A stretch of 61,198 bases of DNA from CAXTKD01 sp964244885 (GTDB lineage Bacteria > Pseudomonadota > Alphaproteobacteria > Sphingomonadales > Sphingomonadaceae), in the NCBI GenBank assembly GCA_964244885.1, contig CAXTKD010000019.1:1-61198 (forward strand), in the 5' to 3' direction. Under the pieces are notes generated by a model. The model was given only the letters and a program-made list of their open reading frames with translations, did no database searches and was not told the origin of the DNA. The translations under genes were made by a program, and so were the position numbers. Shown piece after piece: positions 8,651 through 17,311 of the stretch (its first letter is position 1; every line of letters starts with the position of its first letter).

Positions 8651-9520
8651 CTAGGGCGCGCTATTCCACCGCGAATAGATCGCGGTCGGCAGCAACAGAC
8701 CCCTGCCCTCCTCGCGGATCGCCATGTCGCCGGTCTCGATCGCGCCGCCAAGATCGCCGAGCTTTTCGCTGAGCAGCGAGCCGAGCGCGACCGCCGACAT
8801 ACGGATGGCGTAGACGGTGAGAATGAGGAACGAGGAATCGGGCGTCAGGAGCTGGCGGCAGAGCGATAGCATCTCGCCGAGGCCTTCCTCCAACTTCCAC
8901 ACCTCGCCCTCCGGGCCACGGCCGTATTTGGGCGGGTCGAGGAGGATGGCGTCGTAGCGGCGGCCGCGGCGGACCTCGCGGCGGAGGAACTTGAGCGCGT
9001 CGTCGACCAGCCAGCGGATCGGGGCGTCGGTAAGGCCGGAGAGCTTCTGGTTCTCGGCCGCCGCGGTGATCGCTTTCTTGGAGGCATCGACATGGGTGAC
9101 CTTCGCCCCCGCCTTGGCGGCGACGAGGCTGGCGACCCCGGTATAGCCGAACAGGTTGAGCAGCTCGGCGCCGGGCGTCAGCCGCTCGGCCATCCACGCC
9201 CATTGCGGCGCCATGTCCGGGAAGAAGGCGAGGTGGCGGAAGGGCGTGTTCGACGCCCAGAACCTCACGCCGCCCCAGGCGAGCGGCCAAGAGGCTGGGA
9301 CTTTGGGATCGAGGGTCCAGCGCCCCCCGCCCTCCTCGTCGGAGCCGCCGACGAACTCGCCGTGGGCTTGCCAGTCGGTGGCGGCGGGCGACCACAGCGC
9401 CTGCGCCTCCGGGCGGATGAAGCGGTAGGGGCCGTAGCGTTCGAGCTTTCGCCCATCGCCGCTGTCAAGGAGCGCGTAGTCGGGCCACGGCTCGGTGACG
9501 AGGAGGTCGAGGCCCGTCAT
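8651..9520 (-). CDS. Class I SAM-dependent methyltransferase (RlmI/RlmK-like)
   Basis: This encodes a 289-residue cytosolic methyltransferase. The SAM-binding motif I is LLNLFGYTGVASLVAAKAGAKVTHVDAS (about residues 136-163), and motif IV is DPPKYGRGPEGEVW, the DPPxx form found in the RlmI/RlmK and YwbD family of rRNA cytosine/guanine methyltransferases. The N-terminal PUA domain of RlmI is absent, so the exact target is open. The start at 9520 has GGGGAG just upstream; the frame extends another 20 codons, but those lie inside a REP-like repeat. Confidence 0.85.
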   Translation of the reverse strand: MTGLDLLVTEPWPDYALLDSGDGRKLERYGPYRFIRPEAQALWSPAATDWQAHGEFVGGSDEEGGGRWTLDPKVPASWPLAWGGVRFWASNTPFRHLAFFPDMAPQWAWMAERLTPGAELLNLFGYTGVASLVAAKAGAKVTHVDASKKAITAAAENQKLSGLTDAPIRWLVDDALKFLRREVRRGRRYDAILLDPPKYGRGPEGEVWKLEEGLGEMLSLCRQLLTPDSSFLILTVYAIRMSAVALGSLLSEKLGDLGGAIETGDMAIREEGRGLLLPTAIYSRWNSAP

Positions 9521-9532
9521 ACTCCCCAGCCT

Positions 9533-9611
9533 CCGTTCGTGGTGAGCCTGTCGAACCACTTGGCCCGCTCGGCCGAGCAACCACGTCCTTCGACAAGCTC
9601 AGGACGAACGG
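9533..9611. repeat. Sphingomonad-type palindromic repeat (GTTCGTCCTGAGC element)
   Basis: CCGTTCGTGGTGAGCCTGTCGAA on the left pairs with TTCGACAAGCTCAGGACGAACGG on the right. This is the widespread extragenic repeat of sphingomonads and related Alphaproteobacteria. It lies between the M16 protease gene and the methyltransferase gene, both on the minus strand. Confidence 0.85.
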
Positions 9612-9634
9612 GAACGCGGGTGGGCGCGTTCAAT

Positions 9635-10864
9635 TCAGGCGGCCTTGAGGCGCGTCGCTCCGATGTGGGCGCGCGCGATGGGGCCGGAGAGCATGCGGCG
9701 CGCCGCGGCGCGGACGTGGTCGACGGTCGGCGCATCCACCTGCGCGACGAGCTCGGCCGGTTCGACGAGGCGATTGTGGATGAGCAATTGGCGGGCGTGA
9801 TAGTCGGCGCGGCCGGCCGGGCCTTCCAGCGACATCAGCAGCCCCGCCTTGAGCTGCGCCTTGGCGCGCGCCAGCTCGGCGGGCTCCAGGCCAGAGGCGG
9901 TGTCGGCAAGGACCTTCTCGGCAAGCGCCAGGGCGCGGCCGGCGTTGGCGTTGGCGCTTGCGATATAGACCGAGAACAGGCCGGAGTCGGTGAACGGCGT
10001 CGAGGAAGCGTAGACGCTGTAGGCGAGGCCGCGCTCCTCGCGCAGCTCCTGGAACAGCCGCGAGGACATGCCGCCGCCGACCGCAGTGGTAAACAGGACA
10101 AGCGGATAATGCTCGGGCGCAGTGTGCGACGGCGCTTCGTAGCCGAGCGTCAGGTGCGCCTGCTCGAAGCGGCGGCGGTCGTGGAAGTTGCCGCCGCGGA
10201 AGCTCGCCGCGAGCGGCTGCGGGCGGAGGCCCCGCGGCAGGTCGCCGAAATGCGCCTCCGCCAGGCGCACCAGCGCATCGTGATCGACCTTGCCGGCGGC
10301 GGACAGCACGCAGGAGCCGGCGCGGTAGTGGACGGCGAGCCAGTCGCGGAGCGCCCCCTGCCCGATCGCCGCGATGCTCTCCTCGCTGCCGAGGATCGAG
10401 CGGCCGAGCGGCTGCTCGGGAAAGGCGGCTTCCTGCAGGTGGTCGAAAACGATGTCGTCAGGCGTGTCGCGCGCCTCGCCCAGTTCCTGAAGCACGACGT
10501 CGCGCTCCAGCGTCAGCTCGGCTTCGTCGAAGTTCGGGTTGCGGACGAGATCGGCGATGAGATCGACGCCGAGCGCCAGGTCGCCCGCCAGCAGGCGCGC
10601 GTGGAAAACGGTCATGTCGCGCGCGGTGTAGGCGTTCAAGGATCCGCCGACATCCTCGACCTGCTCGGCGATCTGGCGCGCGGTGCGGCTCCGGGTGCCC
10701 TTGAACACCATATGCTCAAGGAGGTGCGCGACTCCGTTGGTCGCCGCCTCCTCGAAGCGCGAGCCGGTGTCGACGTGGAGGCCGACCGCGACGGTCTCGA
10801 CGCTCGGCAGCACCTCGCTGACGACGCGCAGGCCGTTGGCGAGCGTGGTGAGCTGCGCGCTCAT
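9635..10864 (-). CDS. M16 family zinc metallopeptidase (processing-peptidase-like)
   Basis: This encodes a 409-residue pitrilysin-type peptidase of the size of mitochondrial processing peptidase beta-like bacterial proteins. The inverted zinc motif HLLEH is at residues 47-51, followed by the family phrase MVFKGTRSRTA. The distal glutamate region (ELTLERDVVLQELGEARDTPDD) lies about 75 residues later. There is no signal peptide, so cytosolic action is likely. Its ATG overlaps the thrC stop by four bases (ATGA), so it is translationally coupled to thrC. The thrC-M16 pairing is common in Alphaproteobacteria. Confidence 0.92.
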   Translation of the reverse strand: MSAQLTTLANGLRVVSEVLPSVETVAVGLHVDTGSRFEEAATNGVAHLLEHMVFKGTRSRTARQIAEQVEDVGGSLNAYTARDMTVFHARLLAGDLALGVDLIADLVRNPNFDEAELTLERDVVLQELGEARDTPDDIVFDHLQEAAFPEQPLGRSILGSEESIAAIGQGALRDWLAVHYRAGSCVLSAAGKVDHDALVRLAEAHFGDLPRGLRPQPLAASFRGGNFHDRRRFEQAHLTLGYEAPSHTAPEHYPLVLFTTAVGGGMSSRLFQELREERGLAYSVYASSTPFTDSGLFSVYIASANANAGRALALAEKVLADTASGLEPAELARAKAQLKAGLLMSLEGPAGRADYHARQLLIHNRLVEPAELVAQVDAPTVDHVRAAARRMLSGPIARAHIGATRLKAA

Positions 10865-12255
10865 CGCGCCGTCGCCCGCTCGGCGACGTAGGATTCGATT
10901 GTCGCGAGGTCGGCGGGAAGGCTGTCGTAGCGCTCCTCGCGGTCGAACAGCGAGCCGACGCGCGACGGCATCGGCGGGCGCTGTCCGGTGGCGCGTTCGA
11001 CCGCGTCGCGGAACTTCGCCGGGTGCGCGGTGGCGAGCGTGACGATCGGCACATCCGCCGGAAGATCGGACGCGCGCGCGGCGGCGAGGCCGATGGCGGT
11101 GTGCGGATCGATGACCTGCCCGGCCTTGTCGCAGGCCCAGCGCAGGGCAAGCGACATGCCGTCCGCGTCGATCCGTGCGGATGAGAACAGCGAGGCGCCG
11201 GCGCGGATGTTGCCACCGATCGCCATGCGCTTGTCGGCTTCGAAGCCCCGCATCGCGGCCGTCAGCGCGCTGGCGTCGCGGCCGTGGAGATCGAACAACA
11301 GGCGCTCGAAGTTGGAGCTGACCTGGATGTCCATCGACGGGGCGGCGGTGGCGGTGACGGCGCCGGTCGAATAGTCGCCCGCCGACAGCGCACGGTGGAG
11401 GATGTCGTTGACGTTGGTCGCGACGATCAGCTTCGCGACCGGAAGCCCCATGCGCGCTGCGACATAGCCCGCGAACACGTCGCCGAAATTGCCCGTCGGC
11501 ACCGAGAAGGCGACCGCGCGCTCGGGCGCGCCGAGGCGGACGGCGGCGTAGAAATAATAGACCACCTGCGCCATCAGCCGCGCCCAGTTGATCGAGTTGA
11601 CCGCCGACAGCCGGAAGCGCGACGCGAACGAGGCGTCGTTGAACATCGCCTTCACCAGCGCCTGCGCGTCGTCAAAATTGCCGTCGATCGCGATATTGTG
11701 GATGTTCGGCGCCATCACCGTCGTCATCTGCCGGCGCTGGACCTCTGACACGCGGCCCGCCGGGTGGAGCATGAACACATCGACCTGGGCGCGGCCGGCG
11801 AGCGCGTGGATCGCCGCCGAGCCGGTGTCGCCTGAGGTCGCGCCGACGACGGTCAGATGCTCCGAGCGGCGCGACAGGAAACGTTCGAACAGCAGCCCCA
11901 GAAGCTGGAGCGCAACGTCCTTGAAGGCAAGCGTCGGGCCGTGGAACAGCTCGAGCAGCCACTGGCGCTGGTCGAGTTGCACGAGCGGGGTGACGGCGGC
12001 GTGGGCGAAGGTGCCGTAAGCCTCCGTGCAGAGCGCCCTCAGCTCGTCCTCGGCGAGCGCGTCGCCGGTGAACTTTCCGCAGATCGCGACGGCGGTGTCG
12101 ACATAGGACAGGCCGGCGAGCGCGGCGATCTCGGCGGCGGTCATCGTCGGGTAGCTCTCGGGCACGTACAGCCCGCCGTCGCTCGCAAGCCCTGCGAGCG
12201 TGACGTCTTCGAAACCGAGGATGGGCGCGCCCCCGCGCGTGCTGACGTAACGCAT
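10861..12255 (-). CDS. thrC: Threonine synthase
   Basis: This encodes a 464-residue PLP enzyme converting O-phosphohomoserine to threonine. The N-terminus MRYVSTRGGAPILGFEDVTLAGLASDGGLYVP is diagnostic of the long ThrC class. The PLP lysine is K112 in GPTLAFKDVALQ, and the GATSGDTGSAA phosphate-binding loop follows. Length is normal. It lies 13 bases after the SURF1 gene on the same strand and overlaps the M16 gene by four bases, so it probably shares the cta transcript or lies at its end. Confidence 0.96.
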   Translation of the reverse strand: MRYVSTRGGAPILGFEDVTLAGLASDGGLYVPESYPTMTAAEIAALAGLSYVDTAVAICGKFTGDALAEDELRALCTEAYGTFAHAAVTPLVQLDQRQWLLELFHGPTLAFKDVALQLLGLLFERFLSRRSEHLTVVGATSGDTGSAAIHALAGRAQVDVFMLHPAGRVSEVQRRQMTTVMAPNIHNIAIDGNFDDAQALVKAMFNDASFASRFRLSAVNSINWARLMAQVVYYFYAAVRLGAPERAVAFSVPTGNFGDVFAGYVAARMGLPVAKLIVATNVNDILHRALSAGDYSTGAVTATAAPSMDIQVSSNFERLLFDLHGRDASALTAAMRGFEADKRMAIGGNIRAGASLFSSARIDADGMSLALRWACDKAGQVIDPHTAIGLAAARASDLPADVPIVTLATAHPAKFRDAVERATGQRPPMPSRVGSLFDREERYDSLPADLATIESYVAERATAR

Positions 12256-12268
12256 GATGCCGGGGGGC

Positions 12269-12862
12269 TTAACGGGGGGAGGCGGGCGAGTCGAGCGAAG
12301 CGCGTCGCCAATTGCGGACGTAGAGGCCGTAAACTACCGCCAAGATGGCCGCGAAGGAAAACCATTGGATGGCGTAGGACAGATGGCTGTTGGAGATTTC
12401 GCCGACCTCGGGCGGGGCGCTTGGCGTCAGCGGCGGGAGGGCGCGGGACGAGATCAGCGTATATTCCGGGCCGGGGTGCTCGCGCAGCATGCCGGGATAG
12501 GCGGCGGCGAGCGCGAAGGGCTTGAGGTCGGGGCGCGGCGCCCAGCCCGCATCGAGGCTCAGGTGACCGCGGGCGCAGGGCAGGATGTAGGAATAGCCGA
12601 TCTGCTCCCGCGCGTTGCGGCCGGCGCGGACCATTGGGGGGGTCCTGATCGGCTGGCAATCGACGATGGCGCGGCGGAAGTCCCAGCCGGGCTTGGTCAG
12701 GTCGGGGTGATCGAGGACGGGGAGCTTCGGGGCGGAGGCAAGCTGGGCGAGGAGCGCTTCCTTCCATTCCAGCCGGTGAAGTTGCCAGAAGCCGAGGGAA
12801 ACAAGGATCGGCAGCGCGACCGCGACGAGGAGCGTCGGCCCAATCGGCAGGCCCCGCCTCAC
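12269..12862 (-). CDS. SURF1 family cytochrome oxidase assembly protein
   Basis: This encodes a 197-residue SURF1 (Shy1) homologue with its two terminal membrane helices (PTLLVAVALPILVSLGFWQLHRLEWK near the N-terminus, and AIQWFSFAAILAVVYGLYV near the C-terminus) and a periplasmic loop between. FWQLHRLEWKE is the family's N-terminal signature. It helps insert heme a into subunit I of aa3 oxidase. It is short compared with the usual 230-250 residues, as some sphingomonad SURF1 proteins are. The start overlaps the end of the DUF983 gene by four bases. Confidence 0.9.
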   Translation of the reverse strand: MRRGLPIGPTLLVAVALPILVSLGFWQLHRLEWKEALLAQLASAPKLPVLDHPDLTKPGWDFRRAIVDCQPIRTPPMVRAGRNAREQIGYSYILPCARGHLSLDAGWAPRPDLKPFALAAAYPGMLREHPGPEYTLISSRALPPLTPSAPPEVGEISNSHLSYAIQWFSFAAILAVVYGLYVRNWRRASLDSPASPR

Positions 12863-13212
12863 TGGTCGAGCCGGCCTTCGGCGGCCTTGTTGCGATACTC
12901 AAGCGCCAGCAGCACCGCCTTGGCGTAGCGGAGCGAGCCGATCGTCGAGAGGATGACCACCGGCGTCCATATCACGATGTGGACCCAGAGCGGCGGTTCG
13001 ACCGCCAGCTCGAGCCACATCGCGAGGAAGACGACGATGATCCCGATCACCAGGGTCAGGAAGGCGGCCGGGCCGTCGCCGACGTTGAAGGCTCGAAAGT
13101 CGAGTCCGCAACTGGCGCACGGCGGCGCGAACTTGACGAACCCTGAGAACAATTTGCCCTTGCCGCAGCGCGGGCAGCAGCCGGAAAGCGCCGCCCGGAC
13201 CGGGTCGGTCAT
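12859..13212 (-). CDS. DUF983 membrane protein with zinc-ribbon-like cysteines
   Basis: This encodes a 117-residue protein: an N-terminal four-cysteine knuckle (CCPRCGKGKLF..CASCGLDF), then two hydrophobic helices (AFLTLVIGIIVVFLAMW and IVIWTPVVILSTIGSL). This is DUF983, regularly found inside alphaproteobacterial cytochrome c oxidase operons between subunit III and SURF1, with no proven role. The start at 13212 overlaps the ctaE stop (ATGA) and the stop overlaps the SURF1 start, so the gene is fully embedded in the operon. Confidence 0.9.
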   Translation of the reverse strand: MTDPVRAALSGCCPRCGKGKLFSGFVKFAPPCASCGLDFRAFNVGDGPAAFLTLVIGIIVVFLAMWLELAVEPPLWVHIVIWTPVVILSTIGSLRYAKAVLLALEYRNKAAEGRLDQ

Positions 13213-14039
13213 CCCGCGTGAGGCAGGACGGCCGCTCCGAAGTCGCTGCCCCAGACGTAGATCGCGAGGAACAGGAACAGCCAGACGACGTCGACGAAGT
13301 GCCAGTACCACGCCGCCGCCTCGAAGCCGAAATGCTGGCGGGGCGTGAAGTCGCCCTTGTAGGCGCGGATGAGGCAGACGAGCAGGAAGATCGTACCGAC
13401 GAAGACGTGGAAGCCGTGGAACCCCGTCGCCATGTAGAAGGTCGAGCCGTAGACGTTGCCCGCGAAGGCGAATTCGGCGTGATAATATTCGAACGCCTGG
13501 ATGAGCGAGAAGCTCGCGCCGAGCAGGATCGTCAGCCACAGCCCCCTCTTGAGCCCCTCGCGGTCGCCCTCGATCAGGGCGTGGTGCGCCCAGGTGACGG
13601 TGGTGCCGGAGAGCAGCAGGATGAGGGTGTTTAGGAGCGGGAAGGCGAACGGATCGAGCACCTCGACGCCCTTCGGCGGCCAGACCCCGCCGATCGCGTC
13701 GACCGTCGACGGATAGAGCGCGGCGGCGAAATAGGCCCAGAACCAGGCGACGAAGAACATCACCTCCGACGCGATGAACAGGATCATGCCGTAGCGCAGG
13801 TGGAGCTGGACGACCGGCGTGTGGTCGCCGGTGTTCGCCTCGTGCACGACGTCCGACCACCAGGAGTAGAAGGTGAACAGCACCCCGATCAGGCCGAGGC
13901 CGCTGACCCACGGCCCCCACGGAACCTTGTGCATGTAGGCGACGAGGCCGCCGAACATCGCGAGCGCCGAGAACGAGCCGATCAGCGGCCAGGGGCTCGG
14001 GTTGACGATGTGGAACTGGTGGTTCTTGGCGCCGGCCAT
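13209..14039 (-). CDS. ctaE: Cytochrome c oxidase subunit III
   Basis: This encodes a 276-residue, seven-helix subunit III of aa3-type oxidase. Typical phrases are NHQFHIVNPSPWPLIGS, RYGMILFIASEVMFFVAWFWA, GGVWPPKGVEVLDPF and GFHGFHVFVGTIFL. It contains no metal centre; it stabilises subunit I and the proton path. The start at 14039 gives the standard MAGAKNHQFH N-terminus. It lies 11 bases after ctaG and overlaps the DUF983 gene by four bases. Confidence 0.96.
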   Translation of the reverse strand: MAGAKNHQFHIVNPSPWPLIGSFSALAMFGGLVAYMHKVPWGPWVSGLGLIGVLFTFYSWWSDVVHEANTGDHTPVVQLHLRYGMILFIASEVMFFVAWFWAYFAAALYPSTVDAIGGVWPPKGVEVLDPFAFPLLNTLILLLSGTTVTWAHHALIEGDREGLKRGLWLTILLGASFSLIQAFEYYHAEFAFAGNVYGSTFYMATGFHGFHVFVGTIFLLVCLIRAYKGDFTPRQHFGFEAAAWYWHFVDVVWLFLFLAIYVWGSDFGAAVLPHAG

Positions 14040-14050
14040 AGTCTCGCCTC

Positions 14051-14629
14051 TCAAGTCGTCGCGCCGGGCTTTTGCCCGCCTGTCGCGGCAGTGTCCACGG
14101 GGAAGAAGGTATAGCTCAAGGTAATCTCGTCGATGCGCTTGCCGTTGGCATCGTCCAGAATCCTGGGATCGACGAAGTAGACGACCGGCATGTCGACGGT
14201 CTGCCCCGGCTGGAGCGTCTGAGAGGTGAAGCAGAAGCACTGGATCTTGTCGAAGAACTTGCCCGCCGTGTCGGGCGCGACGTTGAACGCCGCCTGGCCG
14301 GTTACGGCCTTGTCCGAATTGTTGGTGGCGCGGAAGAAGGCGATGCGCCGCTCGCCGATCCTGACCGTCTCGACAGTCTTCACCGGCCCGAAGGTCCACG
14401 GCATGCCGGCGGTGACGTTGCCGTCGAAGCGCACGTCGACCGTCCTGCCGCCGAGCGCCGCCATCTGCGCGGCGCCTGGAAGCGCCGATTCTTCGGTTCG
14501 CTGCGGCGTGCCGTCGAATCCGGTGGCGGCGCAGAACATCTTGTAGAGCGGCACGCTGGCGTAGGCCGCGCCGACCATGAAGGCGGCGAAGGCGGCAGCG
14601 ATCAGCCCGGTTCGCGTGGTGCGGTTCAT
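14051..14629 (-). CDS. ctaG: Cytochrome c oxidase assembly protein CtaG (Cox11)
   Basis: This encodes a 192-residue copper chaperone that delivers Cu to the CuB site of subunit I. It has one N-terminal membrane helix (TGLIAAAFAAFMVGAAYASVPLY), the conserved YKMFCAATGFDGTPQR segment, and the copper-binding CFCF motif in QCFCFTSQTLQPGQ. The soluble domain faces the periplasm. Its ATG overlaps by one base the stop codon of the upstream 38-aa gene (TGATG). Confidence 0.96.
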   Translation of the reverse strand: MNRTTRTGLIAAAFAAFMVGAAYASVPLYKMFCAATGFDGTPQRTEESALPGAAQMAALGGRTVDVRFDGNVTAGMPWTFGPVKTVETVRIGERRIAFFRATNNSDKAVTGQAAFNVAPDTAGKFFDKIQCFCFTSQTLQPGQTVDMPVVYFVDPRILDDANGKRIDEITLSYTFFPVDTAATGGQKPGATT

Positions 14630-14745
14630 CAGGCCATCCGCGCGATGGTGATGCCGAAGAACAGGATCGCCAGCGCCGCCAGCGTCAGGCCCAGCGCGAT
14701 GTTGCGCGAGCGGCGGCGGGCGAGGAAAAGCGGGTCGGGCTTCAT
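14629..14745 (-). CDS. 38-residue single-pass membrane protein in cta operon (CoxF-like position)
   Basis: This small gene begins at the ATG at 14745, overlapping the ctaB stop by four bases, and ends in TGATG shared with the ctaG start. The product has a basic N-terminus (MKPDPLFLARRRSRN) followed by one hydrophobic helix (IALGLTLAALAILFFGITI), so N-in topology is expected. Many Alphaproteobacteria carry a small membrane protein at this place, sometimes called CoxF. Overlap at both ends and operon placement make it real; its function is unknown, but oxidase assembly is the natural guess. Confidence 0.75.
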   Translation of the reverse strand: MKPDPLFLARRRSRNIALGLTLAALAILFFGITIARMA

Positions 14746-15653
14746 GCGAGGCGATCCACGACGAGCGCCGCGAACAGCGCGAACAGATAGAGGATCGACC
14801 AGGCGAACAGCCGTTTCTCCGCCGCCATGCCGGCCGGCTCGGCTGCGTGGTTGGTGCGAACCGCGAACGACAGGCCGAGGAACACCATGCCGAGCAGCGC
14901 GGCCGCGACGCCGTAGATCGCGCCGGCCAGGTGGAGCGCCCAGGGCGCCAGGCTCGCGGCCACGAGCGCCCAGCTGTAGCGATGGATCTGCCTGCGCGTC
15001 TCCTCGCGCCCCGCGACGACCGGCAGCATCGGCACCCCGGCGGCGGCATAGTCCGAGTTGACGAAGAGGGCGAGCGACCAGAAATGCGGCGGCGTCCACA
15101 GGAAGATGATCGTGAACAGCAGGATCGGCAGCAGCGTCACGTCGCCGGTCGCCGCGGCCCAGCCGATCATCGGCGGAAAGGCGCCCGCCGCGCCGCCGAT
15201 GACGATGTTCTGCGGCGTCCGGCGCTTCAGGCCGATCGTGTAGACGAGGACGTAGAACAGGATCGAGGCGAGAAGCAGCGCCGCCGCCGTCCAGTTCACC
15301 CCGACGCCCATGACGAAGACGCTGAGCGCCGAAAGCCAGCAGCCGAAGCCGAGCGCCGAGGACGGCTCCATCCGGCCCGCCGGCAGCGGCCGGTTCATCG
15401 TCCGGCGCATTTTGGCGTCGAGGTCGGCCTCGTACCATTGGTTGAGCGCGCCCGCCGCGCCCGCCGCGACCGCGATGCAGAGGATCGCGGTGAGGGCGAG
15501 AACCGGGTGGATATGGACCGGCGCCGCGAGCAGCCCGCAAGCGCCGGTGAACACCACCAGCGACACGACGCGCGGCTTCAGCAGCGCGACATAGTCGCGC
15601 CAGTCGGCGAGCGAGGGACTCGCCGCTGTCGGGCTGAAGACCGCATTGGTCAC
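14742..15653 (-). CDS. ctaB: Protoheme IX farnesyltransferase (heme O synthase)
   Basis: This encodes a 303-residue UbiA-family prenyltransferase making heme O from protoheme and farnesyl diphosphate. The prenyl-diphosphate motif is NQWYEADLDAKMRRTMNRPLP and the second Asp-rich-type region is around FLWTPPHFWSLAL. It has about nine membrane helices. No ATG suits the start; the GTG at 15653 overlaps the ctaD stop by one base (TAGTG), which suggests coupling. The product supplies heme for aa3 oxidase. Confidence 0.94.
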   Translation of the reverse strand: MTNAVFSPTAASPSLADWRDYVALLKPRVVSLVVFTGACGLLAAPVHIHPVLALTAILCIAVAAGAAGALNQWYEADLDAKMRRTMNRPLPAGRMEPSSALGFGCWLSALSVFVMGVGVNWTAAALLLASILFYVLVYTIGLKRRTPQNIVIGGAAGAFPPMIGWAAATGDVTLLPILLFTIIFLWTPPHFWSLALFVNSDYAAAGVPMLPVVAGREETRRQIHRYSWALVAASLAPWALHLAGAIYGVAAALLGMVFLGLSFAVRTNHAAEPAGMAAEKRLFAWSILYLFALFAALVVDRLA

Positions 15654-17299
15654 TATTTGATCTCTGGCAGCGTCTCGAACTGGTGGAACGGCGGCGGCGA
15701 GGACAAGGTCCACTCCAGCGTCGTCGCGCCCTCGCCCCAGTAATTGCCCTCGACCTTGCGGCCGGCGGCGAGCGACCAGATGACGTTGACGAAGAAGATC
15801 AGCATGCTGAACGCCATGATCGCATAGCCGTAGGAGGCGATGAGATTGTAGCTGGCGAACTGCTGCGGATAGTCGGGGATGCGGCGCGGCATGCCGTCCT
15901 GCCCGAGGAAGTGCATCGGGAAGAACAGCACGTTGACGCCGATGAAGAAGATCCAGAAGTGCAGCTGGCCGAGCAGCTCGTTATAGGCGCGGCCCCACAT
16001 CTTGCCGAACCAATAGTAAAAGCCAGCGAACAGGCCGAACACCGCGCCGAGCGACAGCACATAATGGAAGTGCGCGACGACGTAATAGGTGTCGTGCATG
16101 TAGGTGTCGATCGCGGCGTTCGACAGGATGACGCCGGTGACGCCGCCGACCGTGAACATGATGATGAAACCGATCGCCCACAGCATCGGCGTCTTGAAGC
16201 TGATCGAGCCGCCCCACATCGTCGCGATCCACGAGAAGATCTTGATGCCGGTCGGCACCGCGATGATCATCGTCGCGGCGGTGAAGTACATCTTCGTGTT
16301 CACGTCAAGGCCCACGGTGTACATGTGGTGCGCCCAGACGATGAAGCCGACGAAGCCGATCGCCACCATCGCATAGGCCATGCCGAGGTAGCCGAAGACG
16401 GGCTTCTTCGAGAAGGTCGCGATGATCTGGCTGACCATGCCGAAGCCCGGCAGGATCATGATGTAGACCTCGGGGTGGCCGAAGAACCAGAAGAGGTGCT
16501 GGTAGAGCACCGGATCGCCGCCGCCGGCCGGATCGAAGAAAGTCGTGCCGAAGTTGCGATCGGTCAGCAGCATGGTGATCGCGCCCGCGAGCACCGGCAG
16601 CGCCAGCAGCAGCAGGAAGGCGGTGACCAGCACCGACCACACGAACAGCGGCATCTTGTGCAGCGTCATGCCCGGCGCGCGCATGTTGAAGATCGTCGTG
16701 ATGAAGTTGATCGCGCCGAGGATCGAGCTGGCGCCCGCGAGGTGGAGCGAGAAGATCGCCATGTCGACCGCCGGACCCGGGTGGCCGCTGGTCGAAAGCG
16801 TCGGGTAGACCGTCCAGCCGGTGCCGGCGCCGTTGAAGCCCGCCGGCCCTTCGACGAACATCGAGCCGAGGAGCAGCAGGAAGGCGGGCACGAGCAGCCA
16901 GAAGCTGATGTTGTTCATCCGCGGGAACGCCATGTCGGGCGCTCCGATCATGATCGGCACGAACCAGTTGCCGAAACCGCCGATCATCGCCGGCATGACC
17001 ATGAAGAACACCATGATCAGGCCGTGGCCGGTGATGAAGACGTTCCACAGATGGTAGGACGCGTCGAGGTTCCCTTGCGTGAACCAGGTCAGGTACTGGA
17101 TGCCGGGATGCGCGAGCTCGAGGCGCATGATGCCCGAGATGCCGCCGCCGATGATTCCCGCGATGATCGCGAAGATCAGGTAAAGCGTCCCGATATCCTT
17201 GTGGTTGGTCGAGAACAGCCAGCGCTGCGCGAACGAGAGCGGCGCGTGGTGGTCGTGATGATCGTCGTGGGCGACGAGGGCGTCTGCGGTGTTGGCCAT
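15653..17299 (-). CDS. ctaD: Cytochrome c oxidase subunit I
   Basis: This encodes the 548-residue catalytic subunit of aa3-type oxidase, with about 12 helices. CuB and heme ligands appear in the standard blocks: WFFGHPEVYIMILPGFGMVSQI (with HPEVY for the His-Tyr crosslink), WAHHMYTVGLD, and DTYYVVAHFHYVLSLGA. K-channel and D-channel phrases typical of A1-type oxidases are visible (GNWFVPIMIGAPDMAFPRMNN). It follows ctaC by 12 bases. Confidence 0.97.
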   Translation of the reverse strand: MANTADALVAHDDHHDHHAPLSFAQRWLFSTNHKDIGTLYLIFAIIAGIIGGGISGIMRLELAHPGIQYLTWFTQGNLDASYHLWNVFITGHGLIMVFFMVMPAMIGGFGNWFVPIMIGAPDMAFPRMNNISFWLLVPAFLLLLGSMFVEGPAGFNGAGTGWTVYPTLSTSGHPGPAVDMAIFSLHLAGASSILGAINFITTIFNMRAPGMTLHKMPLFVWSVLVTAFLLLLALPVLAGAITMLLTDRNFGTTFFDPAGGGDPVLYQHLFWFFGHPEVYIMILPGFGMVSQIIATFSKKPVFGYLGMAYAMVAIGFVGFIVWAHHMYTVGLDVNTKMYFTAATMIIAVPTGIKIFSWIATMWGGSISFKTPMLWAIGFIIMFTVGGVTGVILSNAAIDTYMHDTYYVVAHFHYVLSLGAVFGLFAGFYYWFGKMWGRAYNELLGQLHFWIFFIGVNVLFFPMHFLGQDGMPRRIPDYPQQFASYNLIASYGYAIMAFSMLIFFVNVIWSLAAGRKVEGNYWGEGATTLEWTLSSPPPFHQFETLPEIK

Positions 17300-17311
17300 C
17301 GGTGCGCTCTC

